Assembly: GCF_002087085.1 (NCBI RefSeq)
Contig: NZ_MWQY01000012.1
Coordinates: 1-64,000 of the forward strand
Origin: Marispirochaeta aestuarii
GTDB taxonomy: Bacteria; Spirochaetota; Spirochaetia; JC444; Marispirochaetaceae
Direction of reading: 5' to 3'
Length of the DNA stretch: 64,000 bases
The notes beneath the pieces were generated by a model. It was not told the origin of the DNA, made no database searches, and saw only the letters and a program-made list of their open reading frames with translations. The position numbers and the translations under genes were made by a program. Below, piece after piece: positions 25,926 to 36,408 of this stretch; the stretch's first letter is position 1, and each line of letters opens with the position of its first letter.

Positions 25926-26176
25926 AAAACTGTAATACTTTTACCAGAGAGTGCGGAGGAACACCGGAGTATTCCCTCTCCCGTACGGAGAGAGAGGGAT
26001 TCGCCTTCCACTGTTCGACTTCGTGTCTCACAGCTCCAGGCCGCCGCGCTCGCTGGCGCCCGGCATCCTGCCGGGCTTCCGGCCCTCATCGGGCCGCGCT
26101 CTGGCCTGGTCGGAAGCTACGCTTCCTGCTCGGCCATGCGACCTGCTATTTTCGAATCCCCTGTTCTCTTTCCTCT
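25926..26176. other. Spacer with duplicated tRNA-Ser 3' end
   Basis: This 251-bp spacer between two serine tRNAs holds a 20-nt exact copy of the tRNA-Ser(GGA) 3' end, TACGGAGAGAGAGGGATTCG, at 25984-26003 (the original is 25836-25855). A structured element begins within this copy. No gene is seen. Confidence 0.7.
25996..26160. repeat. Structured inter-tRNA element, copy 1
   Basis: A 165-nt element bounded by GGGATTCG and CGAATCCC, inverted copies of a tRNA T-arm. Inside are hairpin 1 (GCCCGGCA, loop TCC, TGCCGGGC; 26058-26076), hairpin 2 (GGCCC, loop TCATC, GGGCC; 26081-26095) and a third GGAAGC/GCTTCC hairpin. Copy 2 (26509-26629) keeps the loops and folds with compensatory changes. Confidence 0.65.
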
Positions 26177-26264
26177 CGGAGAGAGAGGGATTCGAACCCT
26201 CGGTACCGACTAGCGGTACAACGGCTTTCGAGGCCGCCCGATTCAACCACTCTCGCATCTCTCC
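26177..26264 (-). tRNA. tRNA-Ser (anticodon CGA)
   Basis: Acceptor GGAGAGA/TCTCTCC with discriminator G, anticodon loop CTCGAAA, long variable arm, standard T-arm. It reads UCG. The acceptor matches that of tRNA-Ser(GGA). CCA is not encoded. Confidence 0.95.
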
Positions 26265-26272
26265 AGAAATAG

Positions 26273-26346
26273 CGTACCCAAGAGGACTCGAACCTCTGAC
26301 CTTTAGGTCCGCAACCTAACGCTCTATCCAACTGAGCTATGGGTAC
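26273..26346 (-). tRNA. tRNA-Arg (anticodon GCG)
   Basis: 74-nt tRNA with acceptor GTACCCA/TGGGTAC, D-arm GCTCAGTTGGATAGAGC, anticodon stem TTAGG/CCTAA and loop TTGCGGA. The first anticodon base is G, so it would read CGC and CGU without A-to-I editing; most bacteria use ACG. Base 37 is G, as expected after G36. Confidence 0.9.
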
Positions 26347-26353
26347 AAATAAG

Positions 26354-26440
26354 CGGAGAGGGAGGGATTCGAACCCTCGGTGCAGTTACCCACACAACTC
26401 CTTAGCAGGGAGCCCGATTCAACCACTCTCGCACCTCTCC
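26354..26440 (-). tRNA. tRNA-Ser (anticodon GCT)
   Basis: Acceptor GGAGAGG/CCTCTCC, discriminator G, anticodon loop CTGCTAA, long variable arm, T-arm GGTTCGAATCC. It reads AGC and AGU. CCA is not encoded. Confidence 0.95.
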
Positions 26441-26508
26441 AACTACATACACGATAATAAAGGACGCATCCTGCAGGGCGCTGCCGCGCTCCGCCGTCTA
26501 AAGATGGT

Positions 26509-26629
26509 GGGATTCCCTTCGCTGCTCGACATCGTCTCTCGCAGCTCCAGTCCGCCGTATTTGCTGATGGCCGGCGTCCTGTCGGCCTTCAGCGCCTCAT
26601 CGGCGCGTGCTCATTACGGATCGAATCCC
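26509..26629. repeat. Structured inter-tRNA element, copy 2
   Basis: A 121-nt element similar to copy 1, bounded by GGGATTC and CGAATCCC. Hairpin 1 is GGCCGGCG, loop TCC, TGTCGGCC (26569-26587). Hairpin 2 is GCGCC, loop TCATC, GGCGC (26592-26606). The preceding conserved block CAGCTCCAG..CCGCCG matches copy 1. Its left flank resembles the 3' end of the neighbouring tRNA-Ser(TGA). Confidence 0.65.
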
Positions 26630-26666
26630 GCCTCTCGTTACGCCCAGGACCTGAGTCCTTAGCTAT

Positions 26667-26751
26667 CGGAGAAGGTGGGATTCGAACCCACGGAGCCTCT
26701 CGGCTCAACGGTTTTCAAGACCGCCTCCTTCGACCACTCGGACACCTCTCC
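26667..26751 (-). tRNA. tRNA-Ser (anticodon TGA)
   Basis: Acceptor GGAGAGG/CTTCTCC with one G-U pair, discriminator G, anticodon loop CTTGAAA, long variable arm. It reads UCA and other UCN codons. Together with the three above this completes the serine isoacceptor set in one 0.9-kb stretch. Confidence 0.95.
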
Positions 26752-26796
26752 AGTCTATCGATCGGGTTCACACTATAGATGTTGACGGATTCTTTG

Positions 26797-27666
26797 TCAA
26801 TCAGGGGAGACAATTTCGAGGATTCTGTCCAGGTCATCCAGGGAGAAATAAGAGATCTCTATGCGCCCTTTTTTTGCCGAGCCCTTCACCGAAACCTTGG
26901 TTCCGAAAAGGTCAATCAGGCGCTCCTCAATCTTCGACAGTTCCGGGTCCTGGCGCTTCATGGATGCATGCTTCTCGGTCGATCCCGAGGCCCTGCCGCC
27001 CCGGTTCAGTTCTCCCGCCTGGGCTTCCGCTTCCCGTACACTCAGGCCATCCTTCAGAATGCGGTTGAAGAGTATCATCTGGTCCGCAGGATTCAGGACC
27101 GACAGAAGTGCCCGGGCATGTCCCGCGGTCATATCTCCTGAAACCAGGGCCTCCTGCATCGGTTCCGGCATTTTGAGCAGGCGCAGGCTGTTGGCAACAG
27201 TCGATCGGTTCTTGCCGACCTTCTGGGCCAGTTCTTCCTGGCTCAATCCGGCCTCTTCCATAAGCTGACGGTATCCGTTGGCCTCTTCGATGGGATTCAA
27301 ATCTTCCCGCTGGATATTCTCTATAAGAGCGATTTCCAGCTTCTCTTCTTCGGTGAAGGACCTGACCAGAACGGGAACTTCAGCCAGGTGGGCCATCTGG
27401 GCCGCCCTGAAGCGTCGCTCCCCAGCAACGATGCGGTACCCGGATCCGTACTCTTCGACAATAATTGGCTGGATAATGCCCTGCTCCCGCACCGAGTCAG
27501 CCAGTTCCTTAAGGCGTTCTTCGTTGAAAGCCTTACGCGGTTGGTCAGGATTAGGATAAATCTTGTTTAAGGGAACATAACGCTCCGTGGATTTTGTTGT
27601 CTCTTCGCTCTCTGTAGAAGACTGCAACAATGCCTCTATGCCTTTGCCCAAGGCGCGTTTAGACAC
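26797..27666 (-). CDS. parB: Chromosome partitioning protein ParB
   Basis: A 289-residue CTP-dependent DNA clamp that loads at parS and organises the origin region. It has the N-terminal IYPNPDQPRKAFNEE box, the GERRFRA CTP-binding motif, ALIENIQREDLNPIEEA, the helix-turn-helix (LSQEELAQKVGKNRSTVANSLRLLKMP) and a C-terminal dimerisation domain. It overlaps parA by 8 nt. Two parS sites lie 2.3 and 3.9 kb away. Confidence 0.96.
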   Translation of the reverse strand: MSKRALGKGIEALLQSSTESEETTKSTERYVPLNKIYPNPDQPRKAFNEERLKELADSVREQGIIQPIIVEEYGSGYRIVAGERRFRAAQMAHLAEVPVLVRSFTEEEKLEIALIENIQREDLNPIEEANGYRQLMEEAGLSQEELAQKVGKNRSTVANSLRLLKMPEPMQEALVSGDMTAGHARALLSVLNPADQMILFNRILKDGLSVREAEAQAGELNRGGRASGSTEKHASMKRQDPELSKIEERLIDLFGTKVSVKGSAKKGRIEISYFSLDDLDRILEIVSPD

Positions 27667-28414
27667 GTTTGATTACCTCTTCCGCCAACTCCTTGTAACT
27701 CCGGGCGCCGGAACAGGAGGCGTTATATTGATTGATCGGAACCCCGTGAGAAGGGGCTTCGGAAAGTCGAATGTTTCGCGGAATTATCGTTCTGAATACC
27801 TTGTCCTTGAAATAATTCGTAACCTCCTGAACCACCTCGTTAGCCAGCTTGGTACGGGAGTCGTACATGGTAAAAACAATACCTGCTATGGAAAGTTCGG
27901 GATTCAGATTCTTCTGTACCCGCTGAATAGTCTGAAGCAGCAGGGTTAAACCCTCAAGGGCAAAATATTCACACTGCAGGGGTACAAGTACATAGTCCGC
28001 GGCAACCAGTCCGTTTACCGTCAGGAGCCCGAGGGAAGGCGGACAGTCGATCAGGATATAGTCCCATTCCTCGTGAATGCTATTGAGAACTTTTTTCAAA
28101 AAGAACTCCCGTTCCTTTTCCTCAATCAGCTCCACATTGGCACCGGTCAAATCGATATTAGAAGGAACAACGAAGAGGTTCTTGACCGTTGTCTCCTGGA
28201 TTACTTCCTTTATGGGAATACCCTTGGTAACGACATCGTAAATGCTGTCCTCTTCCACATGGGCCCCTACACTGGAGGAAAGGTTCCCCTGGGGATCAAA
28301 ATCTACCAGCAGAACCCGTTTGCCAGCCTCTGCAAGATATGCTCCGAGATTCGCGGTTGTGGTGGTCTTGCCGACGCCACCTTTCTGATTTGCAAAAACG
28401 ATTACCTTTCCCAT
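27659..28414 (-). CDS. parA: Chromosome partitioning ATPase ParA/Soj
   Basis: A 251-residue deviant-Walker ATPase that moves ParB-parS complexes and, in the Soj type, also affects DnaA. It has KGGVGKTTTTANLGAYLA (Walker A with the signature Lys), VDFDPQGNLSS (A') and ILIDCPPSLGLLTVN (Walker B). The size is that of chromosomal ParA without an N-terminal DNA-binding extension. parAB lies about 8 kb from the predicted origin, the usual placement. Confidence 0.96.
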   Translation of the reverse strand: MGKVIVFANQKGGVGKTTTTANLGAYLAEAGKRVLLVDFDPQGNLSSSVGAHVEEDSIYDVVTKGIPIKEVIQETTVKNLFVVPSNIDLTGANVELIEEKEREFFLKKVLNSIHEEWDYILIDCPPSLGLLTVNGLVAADYVLVPLQCEYFALEGLTLLLQTIQRVQKNLNPELSIAGIVFTMYDSRTKLANEVVQEVTNYFKDKVFRTIIPRNIRLSEAPSHGVPINQYNASCSGARSYKELAEEVIKRV

Positions 28415-28530
28415 AGCGCGAGCACATTATATCGTAAAGAGTTAACCGTGTCATTTCTTTATCGCACTCTTGACCAAAAAAAGTCCCTTCTATAGCTTAT
28501 TTAAGTATATTAATCGCGAGGAGAATATAA

Positions 28531-28752
28531 ATGCGCGAAGAGGTTATAAAGGCCATACAGGACGTACGTCCCTCTCTTCAGGCTGACGGCGGCGACATCG
28601 AGTTTGTTGACGTTTCCGACAGCGGAGAAGTTACGGTCAGACTGATGGGTGCGTGTAACGGATGCCCAATGGCACAGATGACCCTGAAGCAGGGTGTAGA
28701 ACAGTACCTGAAAGAAAAAGTACCAGGCGTAGTATCTGTTGATTCAGTATAA
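28531..28752 (+). CDS. NifU-like / Nfu iron-sulfur scaffold protein
   Basis: A 73-residue single-domain Nfu protein that carries an Fe-S cluster for delivery to apoproteins. The ligand motif is ACNGCPMAQMTL (CxxC), preceded by RPSLQADGGDIEFVDV, both diagnostic. It is divergent from parA and has a GAGGAG ribosome site. No other Fe-S assembly gene is nearby. The family is often fused to other domains; here it is free-standing. Confidence 0.93.
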   Translation: MREEVIKAIQDVRPSLQADGGDIEFVDVSDSGEVTVRLMGACNGCPMAQMTLKQGVEQYLKEKVPGVVSVDSV

Positions 28753-28770
28753 AGAAGTACATGATATATG

Positions 28771-28799
28771 CCCTTCCTTACGGGTAACGGGAGGAAGGG
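28771..28799 (+). terminator. Hairpin after the Nfu gene
   Basis: An 8-bp stem CCCTTCCT/AGGAAGGG lies 18 nt after the stop codon. It lacks a clear T run, so it may be a weak terminator or an RNA-stabilising 3' hairpin. Confidence 0.45.
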
Positions 28800-28896
28800 T
28801 AAATATCTATCTAAAAAATTCAATAAAATCTCTCTATATGCCGTTAATATCTTTGAGAGTGTTGCTTTCCACTATATCACACAATAAGATGGTCAA

Positions 28897-29961
28897 ATGC
28901 AACAGGTGAAAGATAAAGAACGAACCAGAATAGAAAAACTGATCAGAAGCATCCCCAAAACTGAGATCCATCTCCACCTGGAAGGTCTGGTGAGTGTGGA
29001 TACATTATGGTATTTGATCAATCATAACAAACTTGAATTTGATGGGATTAATACCCGTCAGGACCTGGAACGACAGTTCAATTTCAATAATCTGGACGAG
29101 TTCATCTGGTTTTTTATCAATGTTCTTCAGAATACCTTTAAAACCTCGGAAGATCTCAAGTGTCTGATAAGCGACGCAAAATCATATCTGTCGCGAAACA
29201 ATATTGTCTATGCAGAGATATTCTTTGCCCCGTCTAAATTTCTCCAGAACGGTCTTGATTTCGGGGAGATGATGGGAATTCTCCATGAAGGCGCTCAAAA
29301 AATAAAGTTGGAAGACAATATCGAGATCAAGTTCATCATTGATGTATCCCGAACTTATGGCGTAGAGAATGCTGAACAGAATCTTGCCCTGATCCTTGAG
29401 AATTTTAATGATTCGATAATTGGAATTGGGTTGGGAGGCTCTGAAAGCCAGGGACCCGCAGAACAGTTTGCCACAGTATTTGAAAAAGCCAGAAAAAAGG
29501 GGCTCAAGGTTGTTGCCCATGCAGGGGAAGATGTCGATGCGAGCTCTATCTGGAACAGCCTGAAGAGATTAAAGGCCCAGCGTATAGGCCACGGGATAAG
29601 TGCAAAAGACGACCCCAAACTGATTGAATACCTCAGAAAAACCTGGATTCCCCTCGAGATCTGCCCTACCAGCAACGTATTCACCAGGAAATATGTTCAA
29701 CGTCTTCAAGACCACCCGATTCGCCTGTTTTTCGACAGCGGAGTTAACGTTACTCTCAACACGGATGATCCGACACTTTTTAATATTGAACTGGTTGAGG
29801 AATACTATAACCTGTACCACTACCTGGATTTTACCCTTGAAGAGCTGTTTCAGATAATGAAGAACACCCTCTTTGCGACCTTCCTGCCTGATGAAAAAAA
29901 GGAAGCCCTGTGGGAAAAAACCGCAACTGCTATTAAACGCTCAGGATATCTGGCGCCGTAA
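28897..29961 (+). CDS. add: Adenosine deaminase family protein
   Basis: A 354-residue zinc amidohydrolase that converts adenosine to inosine. The metal and active-site residues are present: TEIHLHLEG (HxH), VVAHAGED (His, Glu), RIGHGIS, and LNTDDP (Asp). Some family members act on other substrates, such as adenine or modified adenosines, so substrate specificity is probable but not proven. ahcY, which yields adenosine, and an adenosine-kinase-like gene also lie in the window. A parS site starts 25 bp after the stop codon. Confidence 0.88.
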   Translation: MQQVKDKERTRIEKLIRSIPKTEIHLHLEGLVSVDTLWYLINHNKLEFDGINTRQDLERQFNFNNLDEFIWFFINVLQNTFKTSEDLKCLISDAKSYLSRNNIVYAEIFFAPSKFLQNGLDFGEMMGILHEGAQKIKLEDNIEIKFIIDVSRTYGVENAEQNLALILENFNDSIIGIGLGGSESQGPAEQFATVFEKARKKGLKVVAHAGEDVDASSIWNSLKRLKAQRIGHGISAKDDPKLIEYLRKTWIPLEICPTSNVFTRKYVQRLQDHPIRLFFDSGVNVTLNTDDPTLFNIELVEEYYNLYHYLDFTLEELFQIMKNTLFATFLPDEKKEALWEKTATAIKRSGYLAP

Positions 29962-29985
29962 TCCCCCGGAAACCTCTTAACAGTA

Positions 29986-30001
29986 TGTTTCACGTGAAAC
30001 C
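29986..30001. other. parS: parS site 1
   Basis: TGTTTCACGTGAAACC matches the conserved 16-bp parS palindrome at 15 positions, differing only in the last base. It lies just downstream of the adenosine deaminase gene, at the left edge of a tandem repeat array. Confidence 0.9.
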
Positions 30002-30059
30002 TGCATTGTAGGATTTCTTTTCCGATTGCATCAGCTATACAGTCCATTTCTTTTCGAAC

Positions 30060-30425
30060 GCTAAATATCCGCGCAGAGTGCGCAGAGGTACGCGATAACA
30101 TTACCCTTTTCCCTATCCTCTGCGGCCTCAGCGTGGTTTTTCTTATTCATTCACACATACCATGAATATACAGTCCATCTCTGTTCACACCCACAACATC
30201 CGGGCAGAGTACGCAGAGAGTTTTTGAACGATATTGCTCTCTTCCAGTCTCAGCGGCCTTTGCGTGGTTTTTCTTATTCATATACACATACCATGAGCAT
30301 ACAGTCCATTTCTGTCCAAATAAACAATGTGCGCGCAGAGTACGCAGAGGTCTGCACCGAAGAGCTTTCCTTTCCTCTACAGCCATTGCCTGCACCTCAA
30401 CTTACCAGTATCAAATATTTATAAA
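30060..30425. repeat. Tandem repeat array, left part (3 units of 131 bp)
   Basis: Three units with an exact 131-bp period; the GCGCAGAG-type anchor is at 30071, 30202 and 30333. Each begins with CGCAGAGTACGCAGAGG and, about 30 nt later, carries the imperfect complement CCTCTGCG.CCTCAGCG, so each unit can form a stem-loop. The third unit decays after about 60 bp. No gene is convincing in this stretch. Confidence 0.8.
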
Positions 30426-30533
30426 GCCATATCTGAGATTAACGGTAATAACAGTTTCAAATAAAGACGATGTTTATTCCAGGAATACTGCCATTCATGA
30501 AGCAATATCAGTTTGTCCTGGTTATATACAGTT
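30426..30533. other. Intergenic segment before the GxxExxY gene
   Basis: About 108 bp of AT-rich DNA between the third repeat unit and the GxxExxY gene. No promoter or hairpin stands out. Confidence 0.4.
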
Positions 30534-30962
30534 ATGGAAGAACACAGCAAAATACCAATAATTGATCTTTCCCGCGGATACCAGCGACGGGAAGATATTT
30601 TAACGGAAAAAGTAATCGGAATAGCAATGAAGATCCACAGTTTCTTTGGGCCTGGACTTCTGGAATCATGTTACGAAGGTGCCCTCTGTTACGAACTGCT
30701 TCAGGAAGGCATCTCCTTTGAGCGTCAAAAAGAGATCTTCTGCGTATATAGAGGCGTAGATCTTGGAATAGCATACCGCGCCGACATCATTCTGGAAAAC
30801 CGGGTGGTAATTGAACTGAAAAGCTGTGAGCGGAACCATCCTGTTTTTTGCCGCCAGTTGCTGTCATATCTGAAACTGGCAAATATATCCGTTGGGCTGC
30901 TGATAAATTTTAATGTCCCGCGGTTAGTTGATGGCATTCAGAGAATCGTAAATAATTATTGA
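30534..30962 (+). CDS. GxxExxY protein (PD-(D/E)XK-like), copy 1
   Basis: A 142-residue protein of the GxxExxY family. The name motif appears as GPGLLESCYEGAL, followed by a nuclease-like core YRADIILENRVVIELKSCE (D...ExK), and QLLSYLKLANISVGLLINFNV. The fold resembles PD-(D/E)XK nucleases; function is not established. The start is the ATG at 30534; the frame is open upstream but without support. It interrupts a tandem repeat array between two parS sites. A second family member is at 49.2 kb. Confidence 0.85.
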   Translation: MEEHSKIPIIDLSRGYQRREDILTEKVIGIAMKIHSFFGPGLLESCYEGALCYELLQEGISFERQKEIFCVYRGVDLGIAYRADIILENRVVIELKSCERNHPVFCRQLLSYLKLANISVGLLINFNVPRLVDGIQRIVNNY

Positions 30963-30964
30963 GT

Positions 30965-31562
30965 CAAAAGACACGATTCAAACGACCAATATCCGTACAG
31001 TTACGCGGGGGTTTATACGATATTACCCTCTTCCGGTATCAGCGACCTCGGCATGGTTTCTTCATCGTTCACACATACCAGGTTCAAACAGCCTGTTTCT
31101 GTCCAATCGACAATGTCCGCGCAGAGTGCGCCGAGAACATTTTAGGGTATTGCTCTCTTATTTCCTCTGCGACATCAGCGTGGTTTTTATCGTTCACCCA
31201 TACCAGGATCAAACAGCCTGTTTCTGTCCAAACGACACTTACACCGCGTAGAGTACGCAGAGGTACGCGATGACATTAACCTTTTCCCTAGCCTCTGCGT
31301 CCTCAGCGTGGTTTCTTTATCGTTCACACATACCAGATTCAAACAACCTGTTTCTGTCCAAACGACAATGTCACCGCGTAGAGTACGCAGAGGTACGCGA
31401 TGAAATTACCCTTCTCCCTAGCCTCTGCGGCCTCAACATGGTTTTTCCTTATCGTTTCCACATACCATGGTCGAACAGGCTTTTCTGCACACACGCCCGA
31501 TATCCGCGCAGATTACCCAGAGGTGTACGCGTTGACGCGACCCTTTTCCTTCCCTCTCTTCT
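30965..31562. repeat. Tandem repeat array, right part (5 units of 124-130 bp)
   Basis: Five further units of the same repeat, with anchors at 30995, 31119, 31246, 31376 and 31506. Units share CGCAGAGG, a CCTCTGCG..CCTCAGCG arm, TGGTTTTT and a CACACATACCA...CTGTTTCTGTCCAAACGACA segment. Units at 31246 and 31376 are nearly identical over their first half. Open frames here follow the period and are not credible genes. Confidence 0.8.
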
Positions 31563-31568
31563 TCGCAT

Positions 31569-31600
31569 AAAAAAAGCCCCCCTGTGCGGGAGGCTCTTTT
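31569..31600 (-). terminator. gyrA terminator
   Basis: On the minus strand a GC-rich stem (AGCC.CCC / GGG.GGCT) is followed by seven T's (the A's at 31569-31575). It lies 16 bp past the gyrA stop, after a parS site. Confidence 0.8.
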
Positions 31601-31616
31601 TGTTTCACGTGAAACA
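31601..31616. other. parS: parS site 2 (perfect)
   Basis: TGTTTCACGTGAAACA is the exact parS consensus. It directly abuts the gyrA stop codon (31617-31619) and sits between that codon and the gyrA terminator. Confidence 0.95.
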
Positions 31617-34079
31617 TTACTCTTTTTCGGTTTCCGGCTCTTTCTCTTCTTCGTCTTCCTTAACTACCCTGGCCATTCCAATTACAACATCCGGAGGTGT
31701 AATATTGACGATTCGTACCCCAAAGGCCGCTTTTCCCATAACAGAAACATCAGTGGATCGAATTTTTATCGTGTTTCCCTGGGAAGTTATGCATACAATC
31801 TCATCTTCTTCTCTCAGAGATGATACACCCACGACTTCTCCGGTCTTCTCTGATATTTTGTAGGCGATCTGACCGCGGGTTGCCCGTCCGTGGGGATTGA
31901 AATTATCGTAATCGATACGCTTCCCATAACCGTATTCCGAAAGAAGCATCATCTTCTCTTCAGAATGAACGCATAAAACACCTGCAAGTTCATCCTCTTT
32001 CTGCAGTTTTATTCCCTGCACTCCCCGGGACGCCCTTCCCATGGCTCTCACAGCCTCTTCATGAAAGCGCAATGCCATACCATGCTTCGAGACCATCACC
32101 AGATCATTATCTCCTCCGGTGAGCTGTGCACTGATTAACCGATCCCCGGAATCCAGGTTAATAGCCCGGATACCGCGGGTACGGGCGTTGGAAAAGTCGC
32201 TGATTTTTACCTTCTTAACCACGCCCCTGCTGGTTCCCATAAACAGGTACCCTTTCTGTTCAAAATCAGTTATCGAAACAACTGCAGTGATCTCTTCGTC
32301 AGCGGATATCTGCAGCAGAGCTCGGATATTCGTTCCCCTGGCATGACGGGACCCTTCGGGTATCTCATGTACCTTAAGCCAGTAGGCTTTACCTTCACTG
32401 GTGATAAACAGGATATAATCATGGGTAGAGGCAATAAACAGGTTCTCGATAAAGTCCTCATCACGAAGATTTGCGGACATCGATCCCTTGCCGCCACGGC
32501 CCTGATTCTTGTAGGCACTAACCGGAACACGTTTTATCATGCCCCGATTCGTAGTCAAAACCACCATGTCCTCTTTCTTGATCAGGTCTTCAATATTGAT
32601 CTCTTCGACCTCGTCAATAAGGATCTCTGTTCGCCGGTCGTCCCCGAATTTCTCCGCGATTTCCAGGGTTTCCTCTTTAACAACATTCAGGATCTTTTTC
32701 GGATCAGACAGGAGATCCTTGAAATAGGCTATCTGGGCCCGTACCTCATTCAATTCGTCTATGATTTTCTGGGTTTCAAGGCTGGTCAGCTTCTGGAGGC
32801 GCATATCAAGAATCGCCTGGGCCTGCTTTTCTGAAAGCTCAAAAGCCTTCATCAGGTTTTCCCGTGCGGTATCGACATTGCGGGAAGATTTAATAATCTG
32901 GATAACCTCGTCTATATTGTCCAGAGCAATCTTCAATCCGATCAGGATATGTTCCCGCTCCTCCGCCCTGCGCAGGTCATATCTCGTTCTGCGGGTAACA
33001 ACCTCTTCCCGGTGCTCGACAAAATAGACAACAGCATCTTTCAGGGTAAGTACCTGTGGTCTTCCCTTTACAAGAGCCAGGTTGTTGACATTAAAATTCT
33101 GCTGCAGTGCCGTATGGGTAAAGAGCTGATTCAGAATGATCTTTGGAATCGCACCTTTTTTCAGTTCGATCACCATACGCATTCCGTTCCGGTCAGATTC
33201 ATCCCGCAGATCAGATATACCGTCGATCTTGCGGTCCCGGGTCAGCTCTGCGATCCGGATAAGAAGATTTGCCTTGTTAACCGCATAGGGCAGCTCGGTT
33301 ACGATTATTCGCTCCCTGCCGTTCTTCATCTGTTCAAGCACAAAGCGCGCCCGAACAACGATTTTTCCTTTCCCGGTCTTGCAGGCTTTCTTTATTCCCC
33401 GTCGGCCGAAGATGATTCCACCGGTGGGAAAATCAGGTCCCTTAATGTACTGCATCAGCTCATCGATGGTAATTTCCGGATTCTCGATGTAGGCTGCTAT
33501 CCCTTTACAGATTTCATTCAGGTTGTGAGGAGGAATATTGGTGGCCATACCCACGGCGATTCCGCTTGCTCCGTTTGCCAGCATGTAGGGAAAGGCCGCA
33601 GGCAGTACCAGCGGTTCATCCATGGAATCGTCATAGTTGGGACCAAAATCGACGGTTTCCTTCTTGATATCCCGAACCATCTCTTCTGCAACACGCTGCA
33701 ACCGAGATTCGGTGTATCGCATTGCCGCCGGGGGATCCCCGTCGATAGAACCAAAGTTGCCCTGTCCGTTGACCACCGGGTAGCGCATGGAAAAATCCTG
33801 GGCCAATCGAACCAGGGCATCATATACCGAGGCATCACCATGGGGATGAAATTTACCCAGAACATCCCCGACAATACGCGCACACTTCTTGGGCGGCCGG
33901 TCATAGCGGAGTCCCATCTCGCTCATACCGTAGAGAATCCGGCGGTGAACCGGCTTCAACCCGTCCCGTACATCAGGAAGAGCCCGGCTTACGATGACCG
34001 ACATGGCATAGTTTAAATAGGATTCCTTAATTTCATCCTCAATGGCTATGGGTATAGTTTTCCCGACAGTCTCTTCCAT
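31617..34079 (-). CDS. gyrA: DNA gyrase subunit A
   Basis: An 820-residue breakage-reunion subunit of gyrase. The catalytic tyrosine is Y122 ([10 protein letters not shown]), preceded by [11 protein letters not shown]. The C-terminal beta-pinwheel carries a GyrA-box-like QGRGGKGS, which separates it from ParC. The quinolone region reads [10 protein letters not shown], with Ala where E. coli has Ser83. From knowledge of gyrase, Ala at this position lowers fluoroquinolone sensitivity, so intrinsic resistance is plausible. It lies 21 bp after gyrB on the same strand. Confidence 0.96.
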   Translation of the reverse strand: MEETVGKTIPIAIEDEIKESYLNYAMSVIVSRALPDVRDGLKPVHRRILYGMSEMGLRYDRPPKKCARIVGDVLGKFHPHGDASVYDALVRLAQDFSMRYPVVNGQGNFGSIDGDPPAAMRYTESRLQRVAEEMVRDIKKETVDFGPNYDDSMDEPLVLPAAFPYMLANGASGIAVGMATNIPPHNLNEICKGIAAYIENPEITIDELMQYIKGPDFPTGGIIFGRRGIKKACKTGKGKIVVRARFVLEQMKNGRERIIVTELPYAVNKANLLIRIAELTRDRKIDGISDLRDESDRNGMRMVIELKKGAIPKIILNQLFTHTALQQNFNVNNLALVKGRPQVLTLKDAVVYFVEHREEVVTRRTRYDLRRAEEREHILIGLKIALDNIDEVIQIIKSSRNVDTARENLMKAFELSEKQAQAILDMRLQKLTSLETQKIIDELNEVRAQIAYFKDLLSDPKKILNVVKEETLEIAEKFGDDRRTEILIDEVEEINIEDLIKKEDMVVLTTNRGMIKRVPVSAYKNQGRGGKGSMSANLRDEDFIENLFIASTHDYILFITSEGKAYWLKVHEIPEGSRHARGTNIRALLQISADEEITAVVSITDFEQKGYLFMGTSRGVVKKVKISDFSNARTRGIRAINLDSGDRLISAQLTGGDNDLVMVSKHGMALRFHEEAVRAMGRASRGVQGIKLQKEDELAGVLCVHSEEKMMLLSEYGYGKRIDYDNFNPHGRATRGQIAYKISEKTGEVVGVSSLREEDEIVCITSQGNTIKIRSTDVSVMGKAAFGVRIVNITPPDVVIGMARVVKEDEEEKEPETEKE

Positions 34080-34100
34080 CTGGATCTCCTTAGTTAACTG

Positions 34101-36408
<2,308 letters not shown>

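Noticed and set aside
26458-26662. Small coding frames between serine tRNAs
   Set aside because: They cover the structured repeat elements and have no ribosome sites.
30060-31562. CRISPR array
   Set aside because: The period is about 130 bp with whole units alike and no unique spacers; no cas genes are near.
31270-31863. Plus-strand open frame of 197 codons over the satellite and the gyrA end
   Set aside because: It follows the tandem repeat period and then runs antisense into gyrA.
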